Source: Ectothiorhodospiraceae bacterium
Lineage (GTDB): Bacteria; Pseudomonadota; Gammaproteobacteria; Thiohalomonadales; Thiohalomonadaceae
Assembly (NCBI GenBank): GCA_007125455.1
Contig: SLDE01000253.1
Span: 1 to 26,138 of the forward strand
Direction of reading: 5' to 3'
Length of the DNA stretch: 26,138 nucleotides
In this document: piece after piece, positions 1-8,004 of the stretch
Layout: the number at the start of each line of letters is the position of its first letter
Numbering within the stretch: the first letter of the stretch is position 1
Notes under the pieces: model-generated
The model's input: only the letters and a program-made list of their open reading frames with translations
Database searches by the model: none
What the model was told of the DNA's origin: nothing
Translations under genes and position numbers: made by a program

Positions 1-39
1 CACGCTGTTGCCTGGGGTTTCGTTGATGTCTTTTTTCAT
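1..39 (-). CDS. Start of a leftward gene cut by the window edge
   Basis: An ATG at 39 on the minus strand opens a frame of 13 codons (MKKDINETPGNSV) that runs off the left edge. A purine-rich AAGGGATG stretch lies about 10 nt upstream and could serve as the ribosome binding site. Too little is visible to name a product. Because it points the same way as the DUF938 methyltransferase that ends at 204, it could be the next gene of that series, but a 164-nt gap separates them. Confidence 0.4.
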   Translation of the reverse strand, partial: MKKDINETPGNSV

Positions 40-203
40 ACTGACACATCCCTTTTGTCGCGGTTACCTGTCTGCTGCCATGTAAGCTTATGGCCATCAA
101 GCGGCCGTGGCTATGTTATAGGTCACAGCAGCATCGTTCGAAGGGGTGGAGGTGGCTATCGGCCGCTACCACGAAGCCGCCGGGGTTTTGCACCCCATGG
201 CAG

Positions 204-797
204 CTACCGCCTGTGCCACACCAGCATGCGATTGTTGGCGGGCATGGCAAAGTCCCGGTAGGCATCCATTCCACAGCACTCGGCCAGGTGATTCAAGGCC
301 TCTCGATCGCGGATCCCACTGGCCGGGTTGCGCTGTCTTAGCCATTGGTCGAAGCGGGCATTGCCTTCGGTGGTGTAGCGGCCCTGGTAGTTAAACGGGC
401 CGTAGAGCAGGAACAAGCCGCCGGGCTGCAATGCCCTGGCCACCCCAGCGAACATCGCCTCCACCTCCGCCCAGCCCATGATATGGGCGGTATTGGCACT
501 AAAGACGGCATCGTAGCCGCCTTCGGCCACTGGCCAGGGCTGTTGTGCCACATCGAGCAGCAGCGGCGGCAGGGCATTCGCGGGGGCATCGACCAGCCAG
601 GCACGGATGCCGGGAAGGTACTCGGCCCTGTCGGAGCTTTGCCAGCAAAGGCCTGGAAACGCGCCCGCCAGTGCCGCAGCGTGTTGTCCGGTGCCGCTGC
701 CGATCTCCAGCAGCTGCCGCCTGCCCGGCAGTAACTGACGCAAGACGGTGCGGATCGGCGCGGTGTTCTCCAGGCAGGCCTCGGCGATGGGCTTCAT
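204..797 (-). CDS. DUF938 family class I SAM-dependent methyltransferase
   Basis: A 197-residue protein with a Rossmann-type methyltransferase fold. The SAM-binding glycine loop EIGSGTGQHA is at residues 31-40, an acidic post-motif (SSDRAEYLPGI) follows near residue 55, and a motif IV-like segment (YDAVFSANTAHIMGW) lies near 95-110. The N-terminus (KPIAEACLENTAPI) and the NTAHI segment are typical of the DUF938 family, whose substrate is not established to my knowledge. The start codon at 797 overlaps the ilvA stop by 4 nt (ATGA), so the two are very likely co-transcribed and translationally coupled. The methyltransferase call is firm; the substrate is unknown. Confidence 0.85.
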   Translation of the reverse strand: MKPIAEACLENTAPIRTVLRQLLPGRRQLLEIGSGTGQHAAALAGAFPGLCWQSSDRAEYLPGIRAWLVDAPANALPPLLLDVAQQPWPVAEGGYDAVFSANTAHIMGWAEVEAMFAGVARALQPGGLFLLYGPFNYQGRYTTEGNARFDQWLRQRNPASGIRDREALNHLAECCGMDAYRDFAMPANNRMLVWHRR

Positions 798-2311
798 CGA
801 TTACGCAGAAACAGCGGATAGACCGGGTTGTCGCTCTCGTCCCAGTAGGGATAGCCGAGCTGTTGCAAAAAATCCTCGAAGGCGGGCAGATCGGCATCGG
901 GCACCTGTACCCCGCACAGCACTCGCCCGTAGGCGGCACCGTGGTTGCGGTAGTGGAACAGACTGATGTTCCAGTGCTCGCCCATGTGGTTCAAGAAGCG
1001 CAGCAGGGCACCGGGGCGCTCCGGGAACTCGAAGCGGAACAGGCGCTCGTTTTCTGCGTTGGCACGCCCACCGACCATGTAGCGCGTATGCAACTTGGCC
1101 ATCTCGTTGTCGCTCATGTCCACCAGCGGGTAGTCGCGATCGCGCAGCAGGCGGATCAGCTCTTCCCTTTCCTGTTGCCCACGCCCCATCTGTACGCCGA
1201 CGAAGATATGCGCCTCTGCGCTGTCGGCATAGCGGTAGTTGAACTCGGTGATGGCACGCTGCCCCAGGGTGTCGCAGAACTGACGGAAGCTACCGGGGCG
1301 CTCGGGGATGGTCACCGCCAGCAGCAACTCGCGCCGCTCGCCCAGTTCGGCCCGTTCGGCCACGTGGCGCAGGCGGTCGAAGTTGATGTTGGCACCGCTG
1401 TCGATGGCCACCAGTTGACGGTCGCTACAGCCCTCGCGCTCGACGTATTTTTTCACCCCGGCCACCGCCAGCGCCCCGGCCGGTTCGGTGATCGAACGGG
1501 TGTCCTCGAAGATGTCCTTGATCGCGGCGCAGATCTCGTCGGTGGTAACCAGGATCACCTCATCCACATAGCGCTGGGCGATGCGGAACGGTTCTTCCCC
1601 AACCTGGCGTACCGCCACCCCATCGGCGAAGATCCCCACCTGGTCGAGGATCACCCGCTCGCCGGCGCGTAGCGCCTCGTACATGCAGGGGGCATCGTCC
1701 GGCTCAACCCCGATGATGCGGATCTGTGGATAGAGGTATTTGATGTAGGCGGCGATCCCGGCGATCAGCCCGCCACCACCCACCGGGACGAAGATCGCAT
1801 CGATATCCCCCTGGTGCTGGCGCAGGATCTCCATGGCGATGGTACCCTGCCCGGCGATGACATCCGGATCATCATAGGGATGGACGAAGGTGCGCCCCTC
1901 TTCCTCGGCGATCTGCTTGGCATGTTCAGCGGCGTCGTTGTAGGTGTTGCCGTGCAGGGTAATGCGAGCCCCGCGGCTGGCCACCGACTGGACCTTGATC
2001 TCCGGGGTGGTCTTGGGCATCACGATCAGCGCATCGATCCCCAGCCGCGCGGCGGAGAGGGCCAGCCCCTGCGCGTGGTTGCCCGCCGAGGCGGCGATCA
2101 CCCCCCGCGCCCGTTCTGCCGGGGTGAGGTTGATCATGCGGTTGTAGGCACCGCGCAGCTTGAAGGAGAAGACCGGTTGCAGATCTTCCCGTTTGAGCCA
2201 TACGTGGTTATCGAGGCGTGCGGAGAGGGACGGGGCCTTTTCCAGCGGCGTTTCGATCGCCACGTCATAGACCCGGGCGGTCAGGATACGTTTGATATAG
2301 TCATTTAGCAT
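794..2311 (-). CDS. ilvA: Biosynthetic threonine ammonia-lyase (threonine deaminase)
   Basis: A PLP enzyme that converts L-threonine to 2-oxobutanoate and ammonia, the first committed step of isoleucine synthesis. The 505 residues match the long biosynthetic form. The PLP lysine sits in SFKLRGAYN near residue 51, ASAGNHAQG near 74-82 and the phosphate-binding VGGGG at 177-181. Two C-terminal ACT-like regulatory repeats are visible: one starts near LLLAVTIPERPGSF and ends at VDMSDNEMAKLHTRYMVGG, the second starts at FRFEFPERPGALLRFLNHMG. These are the sites of isoleucine and valine allostery in the family. I chose the ATG at 2311, since an in-frame GTG at 2317 adds only two residues. No clear Shine-Dalgarno is visible. 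A perfect stem-loop lies just upstream. No other ilv genes are nearby. Confidence 0.97.
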   Translation of the reverse strand: MLNDYIKRILTARVYDVAIETPLEKAPSLSARLDNHVWLKREDLQPVFSFKLRGAYNRMINLTPAERARGVIAASAGNHAQGLALSAARLGIDALIVMPKTTPEIKVQSVASRGARITLHGNTYNDAAEHAKQIAEEEGRTFVHPYDDPDVIAGQGTIAMEILRQHQGDIDAIFVPVGGGGLIAGIAAYIKYLYPQIRIIGVEPDDAPCMYEALRAGERVILDQVGIFADGVAVRQVGEEPFRIAQRYVDEVILVTTDEICAAIKDIFEDTRSITEPAGALAVAGVKKYVEREGCSDRQLVAIDSGANINFDRLRHVAERAELGERRELLLAVTIPERPGSFRQFCDTLGQRAITEFNYRYADSAEAHIFVGVQMGRGQQEREELIRLLRDRDYPLVDMSDNEMAKLHTRYMVGGRANAENERLFRFEFPERPGALLRFLNHMGEHWNISLFHYRNHGAAYGRVLCGVQVPDADLPAFEDFLQQLGYPYWDESDNPVYPLFLRNR

Positions 2312-2324
2312 GCGCACAACATAA

Positions 2325-2344
2325 GCCAGCGCTGATGCGCTGGC
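2325..2344 (-). terminator. Perfect 8-bp stem-loop between the DUF302 gene and ilvA
   Basis: GCCAGCGC and GCGCTGGC are exact reverse complements around a 4-nt loop. The hairpin lies 53 nt after the DUF302 stop and 13 nt before the ilvA ATG. On the minus strand it is followed by TTATGTTGTG, which is only mildly T-rich, so it may be a weak terminator for the upstream gene or a structure in the ilvA leader. Function is inferred. Confidence 0.45.
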
Positions 2345-2397
2345 AAGGGGAAAAAGACAACCCGGCGGGTTGACACTTTCCCCGCGACGGCCTGCAG

Positions 2398-3009
2398 CTA
2401 TTCAAAATCCCCACGCGCACCGCCGTGCATGATCGCTAGCATGACCTCCTTGACCTGCTGGGTTTCCTCAAACAACTCGGGCGGCAGCGGGCGGCCACCG
2501 TGGATCATCATGTCCATATCCAGCGCGTAAAGGTTGAGACCACCCTGCTTGTCCTCCACCAGGGCGATACGGCATGGCAGATAGGCGGAGAAGGCATCGC
2601 TGTAATCGACCATCATCACTGCGGTGAGCGGGTTACAGAATTGAAAGATCTTCAGAAATCGCTGCTTTTTCCCGGTCATCAGCTCCACCTGCTGCGACAA
2701 TGGCTGCTCACCGACAAACATGATGTTGCGGGCGTTGGCGATCATCTTCATCGATTCCTCGACCTCCTCCACGCTCAGATCCGCCTCAACCGGGACATGC
2801 CATACCGTGGCATCGGCGGTATTACCGCTGGCCTTGAGGCGCTGCCACATGGTCAAGTAGATCTCACTGGCCTGGGCATCCAGTTGTTGCAAGGCCTGAT
2901 ATTCACCAGCCATGGCGTGAATTTCATCTTTATATTGCGCGTAGACAATGGCCAGCAGGACCACGAAAAGCAGACCGACCAGGGCGAAAAGATTGCGGAT
3001 AAATTGCAT
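2398..3009 (-). CDS. Membrane-anchored DUF302 domain protein
   Basis: A 203-residue protein with an N-terminal hydrophobic segment at residues 3-24 that could be a signal anchor, followed by a soluble domain. The central part (near 95-165) matches the DUF302 pattern: a short helix, then FLKIFQFCNP, a strand pair that includes MMVDYSDAFSAYLPCRIALVED, and a terminal helix. The family's biochemical role is not established. The start at 3009 is supported by an AGAGGGGAG ribosome binding site about 6 nt upstream. It is transcribed away from rpiA and towards ilvA, with an 86-nt gap that contains a stem-loop. Identification is by remembered family resemblance. Confidence 0.75.
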   Translation of the reverse strand: MQFIRNLFALVGLLFVVLLAIVYAQYKDEIHAMAGEYQALQQLDAQASEIYLTMWQRLKASGNTADATVWHVPVEADLSVEEVEESMKMIANARNIMFVGEQPLSQQVELMTGKKQRFLKIFQFCNPLTAVMMVDYSDAFSAYLPCRIALVEDKQGGLNLYALDMDMMIHGGRPLPPELFEETQQVKEVMLAIMHGGARGDFE

Positions 3010-3230
3010 GGAGACTCCCCTCTTGGATTATGGCTTTTGTACCTTGTTGTATGTCCTTTATATGCCGATTACGGATCCCGGGCAAGCCCGTTAAGGCACG
3101 AGCACGGGGCACCGACACTCGGTACTGATAGTCTATACTCTTCATAGTCTGGCTAAATGGATGGGTGCAATGCCCGACCATTCCGGGATAGAATCGGCCA
3201 ACAAATCAGAACAAGCAGAGGTTTTCTTGC

Positions 3231-3890
3231 ATGAGCATGACCCAGGACGAAATGAAACAGGCGGTAGCCCGTGCCGCGCTGGAGCACGTTGAACAGGACA
3301 CCATCATCGGGATCGGTACCGGCTCCACCGCCAACTACTTCATCGACTATCTGGCGGAGATCAAAAACAGCATCGCCGGTACCGTGGCCAGCTCCGAGGC
3401 CAGTGCCGAGCGGCTCAGGGGGCACGGCATTGAGGTGCTGGATCTCAATGAGGTGGCCGACATCTCCGTCTACGTGGACGGCGCGGACGAAACCAACCAC
3501 CTCTCGCACCTCATCAAGGGCGGCGGTGGCGCACTGACCCGCGAAAAGATCGTAGCGGCGGTGGCAAAAAAGTTTGTCTGTATCGTCGACAGCACCAAGG
3601 TGGTTGAGACCCTGGGTGCCTTCCCGCTGCCAGTGGAAGTGATCCCCATGGCACGCAGCTATGTGGCCCGCCAACTGGTCGGTCTGGGTGGCGAGCCGGT
3701 CTATCGCGAGGGCTTTGTCACCGACAACGGCAACGTGATCCTCGACGTGCACGGCCTGGAGATCGCCGATGCCTGTGAGCTGGAGCAGACCCTGAACAAC
3801 ATCACCGGGGTAGTCACCAACGGGCTGTTTGCGCTGCGTCCGGCGGATGTGGTGCTGATCGGCAGCGAAGACGGCGTCAACACGCTCTAA
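3231..3890 (+). CDS. rpiA: Ribose-5-phosphate isomerase A
   Basis: A cytosolic enzyme of the pentose phosphate pathway that interconverts ribose 5-phosphate and ribulose 5-phosphate. The 219-residue length equals the usual size. The key loops are present: GIGTGSTA at residues 27-34, VDGADE at 82-87 (catalytic acid region) and KGGGGALTREK at 96-106. A second in-frame ATG at 3237 corresponds to the E. coli start, but the first ATG at 3231 has the better spacing (9 nt) from GAGG. The gene has its own 220-bp upstream region, divergent from the DUF302 gene. The PilZ gene begins 4 nt after its stop and is probably co-transcribed. Confidence 0.97.
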   Translation: MSMTQDEMKQAVARAALEHVEQDTIIGIGTGSTANYFIDYLAEIKNSIAGTVASSEASAERLRGHGIEVLDLNEVADISVYVDGADETNHLSHLIKGGGGALTREKIVAAVAKKFVCIVDSTKVVETLGAFPLPVEVIPMARSYVARQLVGLGGEPVYREGFVTDNGNVILDVHGLEIADACELEQTLNNITGVVTNGLFALRPADVVLIGSEDGVNTL

Positions 3891-3894
3891 GCCC

Positions 3895-4488
3895 ATGGAT
3901 GTTGGCAGCGGAAAGGAGCGGAGAAGGGCCTTTCGGGTGGACGACGACGTCCACCTGGAGTTTCGTGAGCTCATTAGCGGGGAAAACGAGGAAGAGAGCC
4001 CGCCGGAAAAGGAGTTGCAAACCTGCCGTGCGCTGCTGCAACTGCGTGAGCTGACCATCCAATCTGGCCACCTGCTTGCCGGCATCCGCAAAAACCACAG
4101 CGAGATCGCCCAATATCTCACCCTGCTGGATAAAAAGATCGATGCCGTGGCCCAGATCGCCGGGGCGATCAGCTTCGGTGGTGATGTGCAGCCCAACCAC
4201 CGGGTCAACATCAGCGCCAACGGCATGGCCTTTGTCCATCACAACGCGCTTGCGCCCACCACCCGCCTGCAACTGCGCATCATCCTCTTCCCCTCCATGC
4301 TGTGCATCCAGCCGCTGGCCCGGGTGGTCTATTGCAAGGAGCGCCCCAAGGCCGAGGCACGCAGGCGCTATCGTATCGGTGTGGAGTTCGAGGCATTGGC
4401 TGAGCAGGAACAGGACATGCTCATCCGACACATGATGGAAAGGCAGTCGGCCCAACGACGCAAGGAGCGCGGCCTGGATGACGACTAG
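3895..4488 (+). CDS. PilZ domain protein, probable cyclic-di-GMP receptor
   Basis: A 197-residue protein with both halves of a c-di-GMP-binding PilZ signature: an arginine-rich start (ERRRAFRVDDDV, residues 8-19) and NISANG near residues 103-108, which matches the D/NxSxxG motif. Between them lies a helical stretch of about 65 residues rich in E, L and K (roughly 30-95). That arrangement resembles atypical PilZ proteins that multimerise through an inserted helical region, which is inference here. The tail is very basic then acidic (RRKERGLDDD). It starts 4 nt after rpiA with no clear ribosome binding site, so translation may be coupled. It converges with hemP. The regulated process cannot be read from context. 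Confidence 0.85.
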   Translation: MDVGSGKERRRAFRVDDDVHLEFRELISGENEEESPPEKELQTCRALLQLRELTIQSGHLLAGIRKNHSEIAQYLTLLDKKIDAVAQIAGAISFGGDVQPNHRVNISANGMAFVHHNALAPTTRLQLRIILFPSMLCIQPLARVVYCKERPKAEARRRYRIGVEFEALAEQEQDMLIRHMMERQSAQRRKERGLDDD

Positions 4489-4535
4489 GCCCAGTTTCGG
4501 TATCTACGGCCAAGTCCGACCTTTGCATGGTGCAG

Positions 4536-4691
4536 CTACTTGGTGAGGATCAGCTTCCCCTGACGGGTCAAACGCAGGCGATACTCGCTCTGCCCATGGA
4601 CGATCACCAACTCCCCCTTTTCCCCGAGCAGTTGTTCACTGCGAACCATTCCCTGGCGTGACCCGCTCCGGTTGTTGTTCACCTGCCCCAT
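4536..4691 (-). CDS. hemP: Hemin uptake protein HemP family
   Basis: A 51-residue ORF. Its C-terminal half (LLGEKGELVIVHGQSEYRLR, continuing to the terminal LTRQGKLILTK) matches the small HemP/HmuP family found with haem and iron uptake genes in proteobacteria. In some species the family is needed for expression of the haem receptor; the molecular mechanism is not settled. The ATG at 4691 has GGGAG about 6 nt upstream. No haem receptor gene is in view, but the promoter directly upstream carries a Fur-like operator, which supports the iron/haem assignment. It converges with the PilZ gene, 47 nt apart. Confidence 0.85.
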   Translation of the reverse strand: MGQVNNNRSGSRQGMVRSEQLLGEKGELVIVHGQSEYRLRLTRQGKLILTK

Positions 4692-4721
4692 ATTTGACTC
4701 CCGTCAACAAGATGAAGGCAA

Positions 4722-4750
4722 ATGATAACGATTCGCGATTACGTTATCAA
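4722..4750 (-). promoter_or_regulatory. Promoter of hemP with overlapping Fur-like inverted repeat
   Basis: On the minus strand a TTGATA -35 element (4745-4750) is followed by exactly 17 nt and a TATCAT -10 element (4722-4727). A perfect inverted repeat, TGATAACG and CGTTATCA with an 11-nt spacer (4723-4749), covers both elements. Its GATAA/TTATC ends resemble the Fur box. Repression by iron-loaded Fur would therefore block RNA polymerase. The predicted transcript would start about 25 nt before the hemP ATG. Confidence 0.75.
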
Positions 4751-4781
4751 GCGATATCATCACGCGGCGTTGGCGATCTGC

Positions 4782-6983
4782 TCAGGCATCCAGCGCCACA
4801 CCACCGGCGTTGTAGACGAAGACGATATCCCCCGGCAGCTCGACGATCCGTTGCAGCTCGGCGAGATAGGCCTTGTGGCCATGCTCTTCGTCAGGCACGA
4901 AGCCTGCCAGCAGCACCGCCGAGGGGAGCATGTGTTGGCGTAGCGCTGCCAGCGGCTCGTCGCCTGGCAGAATCACCAGTTCCGCCTCGATCCGTGCCAG
5001 GCTGAGCATACGCCGGGTCTCGTGCTCGATATTCACGATATCGGCCCTGGGGGCAACTGTGCGCAGCAGGCGGATCGGGTGGTCACGCCACTCGCGGTTC
5101 TTCTTTAGCATAAAGGCCAGCAGCAGCATCAGCTCGATATTCTGGTTGTCGTTCCACCAGATGTTGATCGCGCCGCTTGGTGCCGGGCTTAGTACCTCGG
5201 GCTGCTCACTGGCAACGATGATCAGGCTGTGGGCCATCTCCTGGACGGTGTGGATCGCCTCGTAGAAGACCTCGGAGTTTTGCGGGTCACGACTCCAGCC
5301 GAGCAACACGGTATTGGGGCGTATGCCGCCGATCCCGTGGCACTGTAACAGCGCCTTGATCGCCGCGTTGATATCCTCCTCCACGATCACGACCGGAAAG
5401 GCCTCCATCCCCTCCCGGAGCAGAAAGCGTCGCAGGATCGACTCAGCCTCATGGCGTCGTGCCAGACGATCCTCCAACTCACCACGGATCAGCTGCGCCA
5501 CCGAGACGATGCCACTGTCGACGGTAAACCAGCGGGCGTATTCGATAAGGTGGAGACGGTGGCTGGGTCCGCCGCTGAGGGCGAGGATGGACGGGCGCCA
5601 GTTCTTGGGGTGGTAGCGTTCCCGCTCCAGACGCAGCAGGGCATTGCGGGCCAACTGGAAGGCAAAGCCCCCCTGCATGTCGCCCCAGTGTACCTGCACC
5701 TCGGCGCGGGCGATGAAAAAGTAGAACAGGCCCGCCAGCAGCAGTGCCACCGTGGCCCACAGGGCGTTGATCAGGAACATCACCGCCACACAGGCCAGCG
5801 CCCCAAATAGGGCAATGGACCAGTGGTTGTAGCGAAAGGTGGGGCGAAAGCTGGGGTTGTTGGAGCGCCCCTCATAGAAACAGGCGAGGTTGACCGCCGC
5901 GTAGGTGATAAGGAAGAACATGGTGATGATCGGCGCGATGGTGTTCAGATCGCCCACCATTACCCCCACTTGGGCGATGATGAAGGTCAGCACGATGGCG
6001 CGCCGTGGCTCGGCCCTGCGGCCACTGCCGTGGCCAAACCAGCGCAGGCGGGCAAAGATGTTGTCTCGCGCGAAGGCCTGCAGGATCCGTGGTGCCCCCA
6101 TCATGCTGGCCAGCGCCGAGGAGAGGGTGGCAAAGATCACCCCGGCGAGCACCAACGACGGAAACAGCGCCTGCTGCTGCATCACAAAGCCCTCACCCAG
6201 CAACTGCTCGCGCGGTACACTGGCCGCCAGCAGTACCGCGATGGCAATATAGATCGCCGCCGACACCCCGATGGCTGCAAACGTGCCCAGCGGAATGGCG
6301 TGGTGGGCCCGACGCAGATCCCCGGACATATTCACCCCCGCCATGATCCCGGTCACCGCCGGAAAGAACAGCGCGAAGACCACGAAGGGGGAAAACTCCG
6401 CGCTCCAATGGCTGGCCAGGTTGGCCTGTAGCAGGGCTGGTGAGGCCGTCATCGCCGCGCCGACCAGGAAGGAGGCGATGGACAGCAGCAGCACCACCAG
6501 GATCAGGTACTGCAGGCGGATGGTCCAGGCCGCGCCGATCAACACCGTGATAAACACCGCCAGGTTGGTCAGCGTTGCCACGCTGCGAAAGGAGAGTCCA
6601 AGTTCAGGAAAGGCGGCAAAGATGGCGGTGGTAAAACCCACCACGTAGAGGGTCACCGCCACCGCCTGGGCGATGAAGAAAAAGATCGCGATCACCCCGC
6701 CAAACTCTACCCCAAGGCTGCGGCTGATCAGGTAGTAGGCCCCGCCGCCCTTGACCCGCATATTGGTGGCGATGGAGGCGATGGACAGCCCGGTGATCAC
6801 GGTGATCAGCTTGGCCCCCAGCAGAATCAACAGCGCCCCCCACAGGCCCGCATACCCCACCACGGTGGGAAACAGCAGGAACATGATCACGCCGAGGATG
6901 GTTAACAGGCTGGGGGTAAAGACACCGCCGAAGGTGCCGAACTTTTTCGGCATGGGCGTCGCGCCGTCGGGCTTGTCAGTCAT
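4782..6983 (-). CDS. Cation-chloride cotransporter (SLC12/CCC) family permease
   Basis: A 733-residue inner-membrane transporter of the APC superfamily. The first roughly 450 residues contain about 12 hydrophobic segments. Two stretches are typical of the Na-K-Cl cotransporter branch: GGAYYLISRSLGVEFGG (79-95) and PAVTGIMAGVNMSGDL (208-223). The last roughly 270 residues are hydrophilic with strand-helix alternation (SILALSGGPSHRLHLIEYA near 470, later NTVLLGWSRDP, then INIWWNDNQNIELMLLLA), like the cytosolic regulatory domain of eukaryotic CCC proteins. Bacterial relatives may carry ions or amino acids; the substrate cannot be decided here. The ATG at 6983 has only a weak ribosome binding site, and an alternative ATG lies at 6953. 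hemP downstream has its own promoter. Confidence 0.88.
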   Translation of the reverse strand: MTDKPDGATPMPKKFGTFGGVFTPSLLTILGVIMFLLFPTVVGYAGLWGALLILLGAKLITVITGLSIASIATNMRVKGGGAYYLISRSLGVEFGGVIAIFFFIAQAVAVTLYVVGFTTAIFAAFPELGLSFRSVATLTNLAVFITVLIGAAWTIRLQYLILVVLLLSIASFLVGAAMTASPALLQANLASHWSAEFSPFVVFALFFPAVTGIMAGVNMSGDLRRAHHAIPLGTFAAIGVSAAIYIAIAVLLAASVPREQLLGEGFVMQQQALFPSLVLAGVIFATLSSALASMMGAPRILQAFARDNIFARLRWFGHGSGRRAEPRRAIVLTFIIAQVGVMVGDLNTIAPIITMFFLITYAAVNLACFYEGRSNNPSFRPTFRYNHWSIALFGALACVAVMFLINALWATVALLLAGLFYFFIARAEVQVHWGDMQGGFAFQLARNALLRLERERYHPKNWRPSILALSGGPSHRLHLIEYARWFTVDSGIVSVAQLIRGELEDRLARRHEAESILRRFLLREGMEAFPVVIVEEDINAAIKALLQCHGIGGIRPNTVLLGWSRDPQNSEVFYEAIHTVQEMAHSLIIVASEQPEVLSPAPSGAINIWWNDNQNIELMLLLAFMLKKNREWRDHPIRLLRTVAPRADIVNIEHETRRMLSLARIEAELVILPGDEPLAALRQHMLPSAVLLAGFVPDEEHGHKAYLAELQRIVELPGDIVFVYNAGGVALDA

Positions 6984-7068
6984 GCAGATCTACCAGGCGC
7001 ACGCGGCATGGCGCCACACAGATAATACAGCTGCTGCCCCGGCCACGGGCTAACAGCATGAAGGATGG

Positions 7069-7088
7069 CCCCGCTGTATTCAGCGGGG
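7069..7088 (-). terminator. Stem-loop after the 68-residue gene
   Basis: CCCCGCTG and CAGCGGGG are perfect complements around a 4-nt loop. The hairpin sits 14 nt past the stop of the small gene at 7103 and about 85 nt before the transporter start. There is no T-run on the minus side, so it may be a Rho-assisted terminator or a transcript-stabilising structure. Confidence 0.45.
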
Positions 7089-7102
7089 TTGGTGTTATCG
7101 GA

Positions 7103-7309
7103 TCAGTTGCGGTAGCCGGGATCAACCCAGCAACGGGGCAATGCCTCACCGGAGGGGAAGAGCAGCTCGGCCTTGGCGAAGGACTGCGCCTCGGGCATCT
7201 CCTCACCAGCGTGGTAGCGGCCTTGCAGGGACGCCTGATTGGGATCAAACAGCGCCGCCGTATCCAGCACCTCGACCATGTCGCCATTGCTGTTATCTTT
7301 CAAGTACAT
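7103..7309 (-). CDS. Small conserved-looking protein of unknown function
   Basis: A 68-residue acidic protein without a signal peptide or membrane segment. It opens MYLKDNSNGDMVEVLD and contains ALFDP, GRYHAGEEM, and near the end LFPSGEALPRCW and VDPGYR. I recall similar small proteins in sulfur-oxidising gammaproteobacteria but cannot assign a function. The ATG at 7309 is chosen because an excellent GGAGAAGG ribosome binding site lies directly upstream; an upstream in-frame start at 7336 would add nine residues across that site. It stands alone between the HbpS-like gene and the cotransporter, with a stem-loop after it. Confidence 0.7.
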   Translation of the reverse strand: MYLKDNSNGDMVEVLDTAALFDPNQASLQGRYHAGEEMPEAQSFAKAELLFPSGEALPRCWVDPGYRN

Positions 7310-7451
7310 ATCCTTCTCCCGTCGGTTGCTAGACAAAACCCAAAAACCTCAACACGAAGGCGCAAGCAGGGCAGGCACAAAAAACGTTGACCGGCACAAT
7401 GACTGCTCGTCTTTAAACCGTAGGAGCAGCGCCCCTCCCCGGCCATTCGGG

Positions 7452-7955
7452 CTAGAATGCCGCCATTTCCAGATCGTCTTGAATCGCATCAATGCCCGCC
7501 TGGGCACACTGCTCATCGGTAATACCGGAGGGCGCGCCGCTTACACCCACCCCACCCAGCAGGGCGCCGCCGGCGGTGATCGGCAGCCCGCCAGCGCTGG
7601 CCACCAGGCCGTCCAGCTTCATCACCGAGTAGGGTTCAGTGAAGCGTGCCCCCATCTCGGAGGTGGGCATGTTGAAGGAGAGCGCGGTGTAGGCCTTCTG
7701 CTTGGAGATCGCCAGGGTCAGATCCATCGCCAACACATCGCGCAGCATGACCTGGGGATGACCGGCCCGGTCAACCACGGTCACCGCGATCTGCACCCCT
7801 TCCTTGCGACAGGCCTCGATGGTGGCCTGGGCCAGTTGCAGCGCGGTATCCATGGTGATGCGGTTGGTCGAGATCATCGGCTCGGCCTGCAACGGTGCGC
7901 CAGCGGTGGCACCCAGCAGGGCGGCGGCACACAAGGTTGTACTCAGTTTCTTCAT
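7452..7955 (-). CDS. Secreted GlcG/HbpS family protein
   Basis: A 167-residue protein. Residues 1-24 form a signal peptide (MKKLSTTLCAAALLGATAGA, cleavage probably after PLQA), so it is expected in the periplasm. The mature part is a GlcG/HbpS (DUF336) domain: a helix (MDTALQLAQATIEACRKEG), strands with VAVTVVDRAGHPQVMLRD-type residues, a segment with KAYTALSFNMPTSEM, and a glycine-rich GGLPITAGGALLGGVGVSGA loop. HbpS of Streptomyces binds haem and iron; many relatives are uncharacterised and I cannot confirm haem binding. GAGGAG lies 7 nt before the ATG at 7955. It follows ybbP by 49 nt and might share its transcript. Confidence 0.88.
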   Translation of the reverse strand: MKKLSTTLCAAALLGATAGAPLQAEPMISTNRITMDTALQLAQATIEACRKEGVQIAVTVVDRAGHPQVMLRDVLAMDLTLAISKQKAYTALSFNMPTSEMGARFTEPYSVMKLDGLVASAGGLPITAGGALLGGVGVSGAPSGITDEQCAQAGIDAIQDDLEMAAF

Positions 7956-8004
7956 TTTTCGACTCCTCGTTTTTTATGGGGGGGGTGTTACAAAGGGTAG
8001 ACCA

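Noticed and set aside
182..196. GGGGT/ACCCC inverted repeat downstream of the DUF938 gene
   Set aside because: Only five base pairs and no T-tract on the relevant strand; too weak to call a terminator.
545..1672. A 375-codon plus-strand open frame
   Set aside because: It is antisense to ilvA and the DUF938 gene, lacks recognisable protein features, and arises from GC-rich codon use. The minus-strand genes match known families along their whole length.
3153..4226. A 357-codon minus-strand open frame
   Set aside because: It is the shadow of rpiA and the PilZ gene, both of which carry family motifs in the plus-strand frame.
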